This document shows positions 12,901 to 24,900 of a stretch of DNA of 64,000 nucleotides, in pieces. The notes under the pieces are model-generated. The model was not told the DNA's origin. It did no database searches and worked only from the letters and a program-made list of their open reading frames with translations. Within the stretch, counting starts at the first letter, position 1, and the number at the start of each line of letters is the position of its first letter. A program made the translations under genes and the position numbers. Source of the DNA: Saxidomus purpurata (Eukaryota > Mollusca > Bivalvia > Venerida > Veneridae); assembly GCA_022818135.1 (NCBI GenBank), contig JAFMSR010000019.1, forward strand, positions 1,736,649 through 1,800,648, in the 5' to 3' direction.

Positions 12901-15900
12901 AGGAGGTACGGTCGTGACCCCAGTGGGGCTCGAACTCGCGACCCCTGGATGAGCAATGTTCTCCTTTAAATTATTTTTTTAAAGAGAGTGGGTACAATTA
13001 AGGTGACATAAAACTCAACATTTTGTTCGATAAGAGATTCTCTTATGTTTGTAATTGTTCAAAAACGTCTGTGAAAATGATCCGTGAAACACGAATTGGA
13101 GCATTTTCGTTGTATCGTCAATTGGAGCCTGAATCGTTGTATTTTTAAATGGGTAAGTTTTGCCTATAAAAATAGCAGATCGGTAAAGTGTTGGTACATG
13201 CTTACGACATTTGACCCAAAGTTACATGCCAGTGCAAATCTTTTATGCTAAACACCTTAACTTCGATAATTTTGAGCAAAATCCATGCATTTTGGGTGTG
13301 TTTTGCACTTTTTACCGTTGAATCCTCTGCATTCAACTTGCATTACTTTCACACGCATCGATGTCTGAAACAGCCGACTAGCTACGGCCATGCAGGAAAG
13401 AAGTGAGCATTCCGTAAGAGTATTCGTTTCTTCAGAAGTTGCGATTTACCATATAAAACACACGAATCTGTTATACCGACTTGGGTTTTTGTTTACTAAA
13501 TCAGCCATTTTTTATTGGAGCCGGTTCGTTACGTTAGTCGGAGCATTATCGTTAAATTGGAGCCAGTGCGTGTGATATATGTTAAAGAGGGGAGTTCAAA
13601 ACATGCCTGGGTAAATATTCAAATAATCTTAATTTTTTTTTTTTCAATCAAACTGTTTTGATGGGCTGTTTATCTCAAGTCTCACTGTTTATAAACTTCT
13701 AATAGGACATGGACTTTTGAATTTCACACCAATTCCATGTTTCTACAGTAGATTCCTTAGTTATATTTTGAATTTTGACACATCACTTCTACTGTAGCCT
13801 TTTATTTCATATTAAAATTACATGTATTAATAAACTTCAATATAAGCCTAATTATGAATAGTTAAACTCATATGTCAGCAAGAGTCTTTATTGAAGGTAT
13901 AATTATGAAATTAAAAAAAAGATTTCTATCTATTTTTTAACTTACTTAAATTCTTGTTTTTCCACTTCAAAGTTGTCCACACACGCTCCTCGTTCTGAAG
14001 TCCCTATGGTCAAGTCATACATTTCCTTATATGGACATTCTGTGAACACAGCCCCTATACTGCTTGCCAATCTGACGCTGTAGCCCCAGTATAGACCCGC
14101 GTGTGTTCTGGGCTCAGAAGGGGCCACAACTGTTCCCTTAGCTTTCTTCCTTTCTGAAATAAAAACTGGTATACAATATGCTATAACCCCTAGACTGTCC
14201 TCCCCTATTACAAATTTGTTATGTTTAATTAGAGATTTTTTTTCATTGATTGAAAACATTTAGTTTACATTAACTTCTCTAGACAACTGCTTCCTTGAAC
14301 GGGTCGTACCGACTATGCCTCGAACGAGGATGGTGGACCCAATAAGCACAATTACAAACAAACAAAATGCTTCCTTGATTTCTGACCAGTTTTGCAGCTG
14401 AAGACTGGATTAACGAAGATGTAGGCAACTTTAGCTGTTTAGACTCAAACCAGTATGTTCAAGGTTTGGAGTGCACAGCTCTTCTCTAACACAACAATAA
14501 ACTGTACCCTCAGTCCTTCCTACAAAAGGTCCAAAAATGTGTTCACTTTATCTTAGCGTTCCATGCCCAGTTAGGCATAAACAGTGTTTCAGTTATGTAC
14601 GGGTGGGCTATTTACCTAACCATAGTTCCTTGGAAGGACCAGTACTAGAAACGTATCCTCTATAAGAAATAACTTTCTCAAAATAAAGTGGCATGGAGGG
14701 TAGCATGGCTCAGACCTATGACTCTCAATCCATGAGAGTTTACAATGAATTTAAGTCAACGATTCTAACCATTGATCTATGAAGATAGTCAACTTTTCAT
14801 CCTCCTGACTATTAACTTCAAAAGAAACAAAATATAGTCTGTTGCACATCTGGTACAAAAATAAATACAATTCAACCTCTCCGAAGGACACCTCCCTAGA
14901 GCAACAACCTCCCTAAAAAGACACATATTTTCTTTCCCACTGCTTCAATTATACATGTATAAGGAATTGACCTTTACAACAAACAAAGTTCTCTGTTCCC
15001 AAGGGTGTTCGCTCCTGAGAGGTTGCACTGTATACCATTAACCTACCTAGAGTAGACAGTTCCATCTTTATTGTGACTCTAATACCAGGAACCAAATGTT
15101 TGTCAATCTGTATATCCTGAAACCATAACATCAGTACAGCTAAAATACAGCAACCTTCATACATAACAAACTCTTTCTCTATTTACATAAGATAGAGCCC
15201 ACCCTTTAATTTAGTGTAAACACATAAATAGACCCTGCTCAATTTATACAAGATAGACCCCACTCCATAATTTAGTATAAACACAAAAATAAACCCTGCT
15301 CAATTTACACAAGATGGACCCCATCCCATAATTAAGTGTCAACACATAAATAGACCCTGCTCAACTTACACAAGATAGATCCCACTCCAAAATTCAGAAT
15401 AAAAACATAAATCGACCCCACTCCATAATTCAGTATAAACACATAAATAGACCCTGCTCAATTTACACAAGATAGATCCCACTCCAAAATTTAGTATAAA
15501 AACATAAATAGACCCTACTCCATAATTTAGTATAAACACATAAATAGTCCAAGTTTAATTTACACAAGATGGACCCCACTCCACAATTTACTATAAACAC
15601 TAAATAGACCTTGCTCAATTTACACAAGATGGACACCACTCAATAATTCAGTATAAAACACAAAAATAGTCCCAGCTCAATTTGGACCCCACTCTATAAT
15701 TTACTATAAACACATAAATAGACCCTGTTCACACTCCTACAAATTCAATAAAGAGTTGAGTTAATCTCACCTTGGTAAGACCAACATTGACATAAGATCC
15801 TTTGCCTTCCTTTGAATGTTTCTTTACAACAACTCCTTCCCTGTAGAGGGCCTCGTCTGCAGCTCTCATATGGTGGGGCGAATCAAGGGGATTTAATACT

Positions 15901-18900
15901 CCTGAAATTCAAAACAAGCCATTTTCCCACATTTTCCAATAGATTTTCACAAAACTTACTCCAGAACAGTCCAATAGAATGAGCTGGGTCTTCTGGGCCT
16001 CTTGCTATATTAGGGTAGCACAGGGGAATAGAAAAGGGCAGGGTGAAGAACCTTGCTAAATTGCTCTAGTAAAATTCTAACATACAGGTATCTAAATTTT
16101 CCCTTGTATGCATGGATACAAAATCCACATCCGTGGTCGAGTTGTTACAGCAGCAGACTTGAAATCTCTGTAACCTCTCATAGATTGAGGGTCATGGCTA
16201 CCAACCATGTCTCTTTATGTGAGAATGTTGGCACTTACTTACAGGGGATAGGGATCTAGTACTGGTTCTTCCCAGGAAAAAGGATTAGGTGAACTGCCTG
16301 CCTGTAAAAATGACCGAAATACGGTTGCAACTCACACAACAACATAAAACAACAACAACAATATAGATACAAACCTGCGTACTGCAGATCTTTATGGTGA
16401 GGAAAGAAACACTTCCTAAGATACTGTGGACACTCAAGGTACTGTAGAATACGTGCAAGCTGAACATTTCCATGACCGTGCTTGCCCACACCTGTAAATT
16501 CACCTTCTGTAGTTCTGAAAAACAGTCAAACTTATCTCAAGCAGAGAGCAAAGTGGTCACTGAAAGTAAGCAGGCTGTTTAATACAGTTGACACAATTTT
16601 TGCTGTCACCACACTTAAGCAGACATTACTCGTCCTTGCCATGACGTCATACTAGCTAGTTAACCAATCGGAGTATTAGATCACGTTCATTCCTTCATGT
16701 GGTAAAAGGTGAAAACATGGTCTTTACCGTACACCCATAATACAAGTTTAAGTTTATATTGAATGAAACAAAGCTTTTAACAACATATAATTATTACAAA
16801 TTCACTTCTATGATTTTAAGCTAATGGTAGGCACTCTTCTTTTTCTTCTTGAATTTTGTACATTTTACAATATCCAGCGATGAAAGCTGGGGAATCACCT
16901 TTCCCGAATATAAATATTTTACCAGTAACTAGATGTACGAAGCCGAGACTTGGATCCAATTAAATTAACCGTCAATTAAATTTTGACTCAAAATGCTACT
17001 TGATGTAGGGAAAACTCGTGTGCTATTTTATACTGTCGATCTCTGACATGTGCAGTGCTGGACACGACTCTGGGACACTGACAAAACTAATTGCAGCTAA
17101 TTGCAAGCAGCCTATTCAAAAGCACTGAACTACTAGAGTTCATCAATGTGACCCCATGAAATTATTCTAAAGGCCCTTATTGCACCCGTAATACCCTTGG
17201 AATAAAACAATGCAACAAATACTGTTAATTGTGAAAAACTGAAAAAATACAGAAATTAAATGATTGTAAAAATCGCCCAATTTACAGTACCTGTATGCAT
17301 GAAAAAAATTCATACTAAAGATTGATTGGCTAGAATTTAATTCAATTTTGAAACTGACCAATCAAATTTCAGGAATTTCAGACTGGTTTCAAAAACTTGT
17401 TTAACCTAAGGCACTGTGAAAGTTTATAATGAGTCTTCTTACTTTTCTGTGGATCCTGTTTCATCAAACACAATGATTTCATCAATATTGAAAACAGCCG
17501 CTGCTCTGGCTATCTGCAATATAACAAAGCAATGTAATATATGTATGGTGTACCAAAAGGTGCAAATACCAAAAGACACAAAAGTAATAAATTTATCAAC
17601 TAGAGTGCTAAACTGTCATATCAAAATGGATGCCTCATGGGTCTTTCTTTGTTTGGTAAAAACGTTTGCATTTCACAATGTTCATGCAGTTAAAACAGTT
17701 TCGTACCCCCACCTCCCCCCCCCGCCCCCTCTCTCCCTGCTCACACCACACAGCTTTGGATGACACATTTGCTTGTAAAATGTTCTGTGTGCTTCAAAGT
17801 ACATTTCGAGAAATGAAGACGGGCTTACGAGTGTTTTGCGTTGAAATATCAATTTGTAGCTAGTGTACACCGAAATTTAGAAGTAATCTACTCAATAGAG
17901 TGTGATGGCACTAAGTACAATTTAACTACTATCAGTTTGGAAGTTTGGACTGAACCACTATGCCGGTAATATTGTTACTGCGTGGTACTGGGTGAAAAAC
18001 ATAGATCAAGTAGCTAATAGCGTGACCTGAGTCAATCATGATCTACACTGGTCCTGAAGCAAGAAATATCACTCACCACTCGGGAGGGCTAAAGACCATT
18101 TTCAAAGAGAGTTAACAAAAAAACGTCATCTGTTTTATTTACTTTATGCAGCCACTAGCCTGATGGTAGCGTTAGTGCTTCGGGATTGCAGGGTTTGATC
18201 CCTGCGACGGGCATGGCAGTAGTGTCCTTAGGCAATAAACATTTATTCCACAATTTCCTTTTTATTCTCTCTTTGAGATCTGGAGTGAGTCTCCAGCGCG
18301 ATTAATTAATAAAATAAAAATATGCTCTTAGACTAACAGTTCAGCCAATTGAATTATGATTTACCATGCAGCTTAGTAATAGTATAACGGGGCAAAGCCA
18401 GGTGAGCTAATAAAGTTACAGATTAGCCACTTTAAATACTGTAAATTGAATAATTTTCACATGTCAACAATTTTGCGATGAGTGAGCAGACAGACGTATT
18501 CATGAAATTTAAATTCACTAAAGCAAAATTTTCTAATATTAAATCTATGTGAAATGAATCTTTCCAATGACTTCTTAATTTGTGAAGTGGGAAATTTTTG
18601 AAAATAGCGAAAATTAAATCATCTGGAAATATTACCAAATTTAAAGTAACATACTTTTTCTGCACCAACAGTCAAATTGACAAATATATACAGGTATCTT
18701 TTAAATATCAAATGAATAAATTTAAGAAAACTAGTCAGGCGAAACTTCCCTTTTTTAATGCACAGGATGTAAATACATGGTACAGGTAAGTTGAATATGA
18801 TGTGTCATGTAACCGGATTAAACACACCCATATATATAATATAATATGAAATCTGACACAAAACGTTTGTTTAAAGAGGACTAAGTATAATAATACTGTA

Positions 18901-21900
18901 TTAGTCTTCACTTATTTTTCGCGAATGAAACACTTTGTGAATTCATCAAACTCACTAAAATAACAATGACTAAATATAAACCACCGAATTAAAACACTGG
19001 CGAATAACTAGAAATTGCAATGTAAACAACTCCTGAATATAAAGACATAGATGAGGGGAGTCAGCTAAGACTGAATAATGGATGGAAAAAATGTAGAAAC
19101 ACACTCAGAACACAGCAAGCTTGAATTGTACCTGAATGATCTATACGAGAAGGAATGTGTATTCAAGACAGGAAGCGAAGAAGTCGAATTCATTCAAACC
19201 GGAATAGAAACACTTGTTCAGAGTGTTGTAGATTTGGCACTAGAACATTTCAAAAATCAGACATCCTTCATATTAGGAGATCCACGTTATTCTGAAAGCT
19301 TGAGTGAAACTTTCAGAAAATCCAGGGACCGTAACTGCCCCACTGACATAATTCAAGTTGGAAGTTTTTACGAAGGTACCAAAAATAACTTTCCTGACGA
19401 GTTTGATTTTATATTTCTTCTATACAGCAGTGAAAATGTTAGTGCTTACATTGATAACAAACTTATCATAGGGGATGATTCTCGCAAATTAATGTTTCCA
19501 TTAATTAATGCAATTCTAGGTTTAGCGAACGTAACTGCAAGAAATAAAGGTTTGCTACAATATGTTGATCTTTGTACATCGAGGAAGATATATTTTGACC
19601 AGTACATGTACGCCAAAGGTCCCGCTGCAAAGTTACAATTCATTTATGAAAAACATGGCTGCACGAAGAAAAAGATACATGTAGATCTCGTTCCCTCAGT
19701 TAGAGAAAGCGGGAACATTGTTCAGAAGGCCGTGAATAGAATTTGTTGTCATGCAGAATTTCGGAAAGATATTGTCTCTACTGGGAGCTACTTGTTTGTA
19801 CATGCTTTATTTCCAAACTATACGTTTACGGAGACAGAGGTGCGTTTCATGAAACACGTTTTATCAAAACATCATGTAAAGGTGTACAGGATCCTTAAAT
19901 ATTTGCTGAACGGACATGGTGATGACGACATGTTGCGAAATTATTTGCATAGAGAACATTCGGATGATAAAGCATGCAAACTATATTCTTCGTACAGAAT
20001 AAAAACTCTGATGATTTATCATCATTATCAATGTACTGATGGGAACCAGGCAAGGTCAGGGAGGTGCGATGGGGACCAGGCAAGTTTAGGGAGGTGTGAT
20101 GGGAACCAGGCAAGTTTAGGGAGGTGTGTTTTAATGGTTCTGAATGAGATGAGCAGATATTCTGACATAGACCGATTTCCTAAGCTGGTGAACATATATG
20201 ATACGTTTAAAACAAACAGAATTGACCCTGGAAACTTACAACCACAGAAACCCTTTTTCAGTATGGAAAGTGGAACATATAAATTGCATTTATTGCCATA
20301 TCTTAGATCGATGTTAAATGATTTAAAGGCAATGGACCGTTCAGAAGGCAATTATGACTATGAGAGAGATAGAGTGAAAAAATCTGTAACGCAAAGGTAT
20401 TTTGACGACCAGTCTACCGAAATACTTTTATACGAAAGAGTTAAGTCCCCTTGTTAAATTTGAAATACAGTAGAGCCTCAGTTAAGCAGCCAATACAGAG
20501 ACACAACAAAAACAGCTGCTTAAAACACAATGTTTTCCGTACGTAAGCCTATGTGAAATCAAGCCATCCCCCCTCTCGGGAAGGGTTAATTTTGACCCAG
20601 GGGTCATGATTTGAACAATCTTGGTAAATATCCACAAGGCAATGCTACATGCTAAATATCTAAGTTCTAGGCCTTGTGGTTTCAGAGAAGAAGATTTCAA
20701 AAGTTTTTCCTGTATAAGCCTATGTAAAATTAAGTGACCCTAATATAGGTGTCAATTTTGACCTGGGGGTCATAATTTGAACAATCTTAGTAGAGGTCCA
20801 GTAGGCATTTCTACATGCCAAATATCTAATCTCTAGGCCTTGCGGTTTGTGAGAAGAAGATTTTTAAAGCTTTTCCTATACAAGGATATGTAAAACCAAA
20901 TGACACCCTCCCCCGGCGGAGTCAATTTTGACCCTGGGAAATTCTTGCTTGTGTATTTGCAAAAATTTTGTTTGAAAAGTAATATCAAAACATAAAACAA
21001 AACATTTATAAATAATCTCATGAAGATAATTATAAAGCTACATTTATGTTGTACAGTACAGCACAGGCGAAACCCCACGCATATGCGTCCATGCGGCATG
21101 TAAATAAGAGTCTGAAAGCATGGAGATGCGGCGGGAAATCAAACGCGTGACGCGACATCGCAAATTGTATGCGGCATTCAATTGCCGCATCTGAAAGACA
21201 AAATAGCTATCAAGCGCATTCAAGCGCAACAACGAGTCACGCCGAGTGATGCCGCGTGTCGCGACGTTATGCGGCATGTCATTTTCTATACAGGTAAAAG
21301 CGATGAAATGAAAAATATGTACTATATTGTATTGCACACATGTATAAAACTGTGCTTTTCAATAATGATGTACAATGTATTCCATATTGTAACCAATAAA
21401 ATTTCAGTCTTAAATGTTTTTAGTAATTACATGTTTACGATGAAATAAAAAATATGTACTATATTGTATTGTACACATGTATAAAACTGTGTTTTTCAAT
21501 AATGATGTACAATGTATTCCGCATTGTAACTAATAAAATTTCAGTCTTAAATGTTTTTAGTAATTACATGTTTATACCAGTAAGTTTTAGTAAGCATAAA
21601 AACATGTATGTAGAAACGTGTTTTAGAACTGTGAGATGAAAAAGAAATACCTCAACCCATACGATTATTTTGAATGAATTATCTTAATGCAGCGATCGAC
21701 AAATACTACATTGAATGACAGAGTACGACCAAGAAAACAAATGTTAAGAATAATATTAAAGCATCGTGATCACTTTAAATGTTGATAATTGAAAAAAGGG
21801 ATGCTTAAAAAATCACGACAGAACTAAGTATTTACTGTAAATTAACGCTGAAATACATGAGAATGGGATTTCCTTATCCACTACTTAATGGACATGGTAG

Positions 21901-24900
21901 ATTTATTTTCACGCAAGTAAGCAGAAATAAGTGTAAATACAGAATGGGGATGAACAAATTATTAATCAGCTTTTTCTTGAATTCTACTTCAAAACTGCTA
22001 TAAATGGATAGAAAATGATCTAACTAAGAAAAAGAATACCCACAACCCTATGTTTATTTTTTTAAAATAGTTTTACAGTCATTTTTTCGTATGTATGTGA
22101 TGTGCTTGCTGCTTTTAATTTACGTAAAAATAGCCCGGCAGCGCAGCAGTTAAGTATAAGGTTATCTATCACCGACATTGGGTGGAAATTTGTATCTCGT
22201 AGAATAAAACGTAGTACCGGTGTACAGTAAATTCTGCTTATAACGAACTCTCCGGGATCTCTCAAATGTGTTCCTTATATCCTTGAGTTCCTTATATCCA
22301 TATATCGACGTTCCTTATATATATCGAACTAAAATACATGTCGAACAAGTATTTTTATAGTCAAATCCCAACCATCAACTTACAGTTGCTTTTGATTTTT
22401 CTACCACCTTTTGAACAGTTATAAATATCTATAACTGTTATCCTTTTCTATATCCGTATGTAAAATAATTGCAAAGATTAATTAAGCACAAAAAAGACGG
22501 TTTATGTTTTCATTGTCAATACCGAAACAAAATAATTTTGTATTTGATACAATTGAATGAAGCCGATTTTCGCTCAATAGCCAAAACTTGAATATTTAAC
22601 ATGTTTTTTTTTTCTCCCAAAATGGGATTTCATCCAGTCTGCATGCTTTTAAAGAAACGCTCATAATTGTTTCCGAAAAATATTATCACTTGAACATCGT
22701 ACTTAGCAATTGTGTTGGTATTCTCTTTTAACTAGTTTATCAAAAGGTTATACATGTGAAATGTAGAAGACTATATCCGAAGTTTCCTTATAAACTGAGT
22801 ACGATATAACCGCATCTTTTTACATTTAACAAAAAAAGAGGAAAAATCGGGCCCAAAAGAACTGTTCGTTATAGCCGAGGTTACGTTATATCCGGAGTCG
22901 CTATGTACGGATTTTACTGTAATAAGGTAAACTGCCCGTCTGTTAGAACGACCAAAATACGGCTGGAACGGATGTACTTTCCTTCTTGAATTGTAATTCA
23001 GTTCAAATCAAATTTAACTGTTTTGAAACCAAACCTTAGCACGAGGTGTTAATGTTACATGTGTGTATCACAGTTGTTGATGTTACGTCACTAAATTCTA
23101 CTTTCAACAGTGCGATCTTTAAAAAAAAACATTTTTATTATTTTCATGAAACATCAAACACCTATACGTACAAAAGCCGGTTGTGATCCCGGTTCATAGC
23201 TCTTAGGTAGTTGGTAAAATGTTGGTGTCTAACTCCGAGTGTAGGAATCGATATGCATGTACGTACAGAAACCGGTTGTGCCCCCGGTTCGAGCTCTCAC
23301 AATGTAGGTGGTTGATAAGTGGACGTACAGTATTTAAGCTGTTACTTGTATTTTTGTGAAGTTTAGTTCTTACATTTATCTACTGATTGTGTGGATGCAG
23401 TCAGCGTTGAGAGATTGTTGTTTTGATAAAGTAACAATTTTCATGCTAGCAGCAATTGTTCTGCATGAATTTTCAATCAGTGCAGATCATGACCAGTTCT
23501 GAACCGTACGAAATTCACCAAATTGAAAGCTGGAAATGTCTACTTTAGAAACTTAATGTAGTACCGTACATTTAAAAGAGCTGATGCCGATTTGTTGTAC
23601 ATTCAGAAGGCAAATAATTGTCAGTTTTTCTATTTGTAACAAACATATTGTTTTTGTCGCAAAGCATGACGAAAAAAAGGAACATACGTATACATTGTAA
23701 TAATTCAAATGACAGTTTGCGGTTATCATCTGTTTCAGTATTTATTTAAGATTATTGTGTCTTTGTAGCTCAAATCAGAGTCCAAGAACGAATACCTTAT
23801 TTAGTTTACCTCGATCAGTTTCTACAATAAACTTATTAATAAAAGAGTTTTAAATACTTGACACTAAAATAATCCTGTCTTAACTACTTCGACAGTAAAT
23901 TGCCAATGATATCTGTTTTAGCCGATTATCTTACTTTATGGTTCATTAAAATAAAAACATGCTGACAGTACTGTAGACAATGGCAAGCATCACCCTTTGT
24001 TAATATTAGCAATAAGTGTCTACTCAATTAAGATGTGACACTAATTATCCCCAACTTCAAGGCAAGCGCATCAATTTTGTTTAAATACATACATCAAAAC
24101 GACGACAAATTATTGATAAGCAATAATATTATAATTCTTGCGACAAACAACGATATCTGTAATAAAAAGTTTAGAATAAAAGAACAAAGTCATGAAAATG
24201 TTACAACTTTCAATTATATACAATACTTATTTTTTAAACATACTCGAAAGATAGTAAACTGCAGTAACTCATGCAAAAATTCTATAAAATTATATCTTAT
24301 AAAACCTTTTATAGAATTACATGTACATTTTGTACATTGTGCAAAAGGCATTAATTTTTAAAGGAAAAATTAATCCTTTACGCCGAGTCACGCGGCATGG
24401 TACTTGTCGCATATCGCAAATGACACGCGGCATATAGATGCCGCATATACAATCATATGCCGCGTGATGCGACATGGTTTTATTGCTCCCGCGTTGTAAA
24501 ACCTCCCGCGCTATAGCGCGGCAAAAACGGAATCCGCCTGTGCTGTACTGTATTTATCTTTTTTCTTCTTTCAAATGTAGAACTATTTTTCGATGCACTT
24601 GTAGTAATTTGAAATCATTTTTTATGAATACCATATTTCTTCTATTTTAGCCCCTAAATATGTAAAAAGACATTGTATGAAGATTTTGCATGGTAAATAG
24701 AATATAAGTCAACAGTCTTTTGACAACAGGTGATATCAGGTTCGGCAGATACGGTCGGAAAAGGCTCGGCCTCGCCTTTTCTGAACACATCTACCTCACC
24801 TGATATCACCCTATAGAAGCCTATGCCAAATCAAGTGACCCTTGCACCCCCCTCCTCCCGGAAAGGGTTAATTTTAACCCAGGGGTCATGATTTAGAACA

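Larger units (their letters stand above)
11277..13570. mobile_element. DNA element with ~540-bp terminal inverted repeats
   Basis: The outer ends CGCACTGGCTCC...GGAGCCAGTGCG are exact. The arms (about 11277-11815 and 13018-13570) match as inverted copies with scattered differences, including the phrase tcagacatcgatgcgtgtga. I found no convincing target-site duplication. The core (11816-13017) has no transposase, but holds a SINE (12830-12966), a body segment shared with 9401-9578, and a short exon-like ORF at 11883. It lies in the SPOUT1 intron between exons 10 and 11. Confidence 0.8.
17878..20462 (+). repeat. Segmental duplication, copy A (with cGAS-like gene 1)
   Basis: The sequence from 'agaagtaatctactca' to just past the gene stop ('gttaaatttg') is repeated in the same orientation at 25521-28186. 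The match covers about 1.1 kb of upstream DNA, including a SINE, and the whole coding region. Small insertions differ between the copies. Confidence 0.9.
21054..24550. mobile_element. DNA transposon with TA duplication and CAGTACAGCACAGGCG ends
   Basis: Exact 16-bp inverted ends are flanked by TA on each side (21052-21053 and 24551-24552). CAGT ends plus TA fit the Tc1/mariner group. Next to both ends are dense GCGGCAT/ATGCCGC repeats (21075-21290 and 24385-24480). No transposase is seen in 3.5 kb. The interior has a 135-bp tandem duplication, a nested pogo-like element and AT-rich DNA. The 108-codon frame at 24035 looks like chance. Confidence 0.7.

Noticed and set aside
15180..15730. CRISPR-like array from regularly spaced repeats
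   Set aside because: The units are diverged and contiguous with no unique spacers; it is a minisatellite in a eukaryotic intron.
17666..17863. Pro-rich ORF at 17.7 kb
   Set aside because: Created by a C-rich simple tract in a SPOUT1 intron; there is no other coding signal.
24035..24361. 108-codon ORF inside the TA-flanked element
   Set aside because: Low-complexity, Asn/Ile/Lys-rich reading of AT-rich DNA with no motif and no transposase residues.
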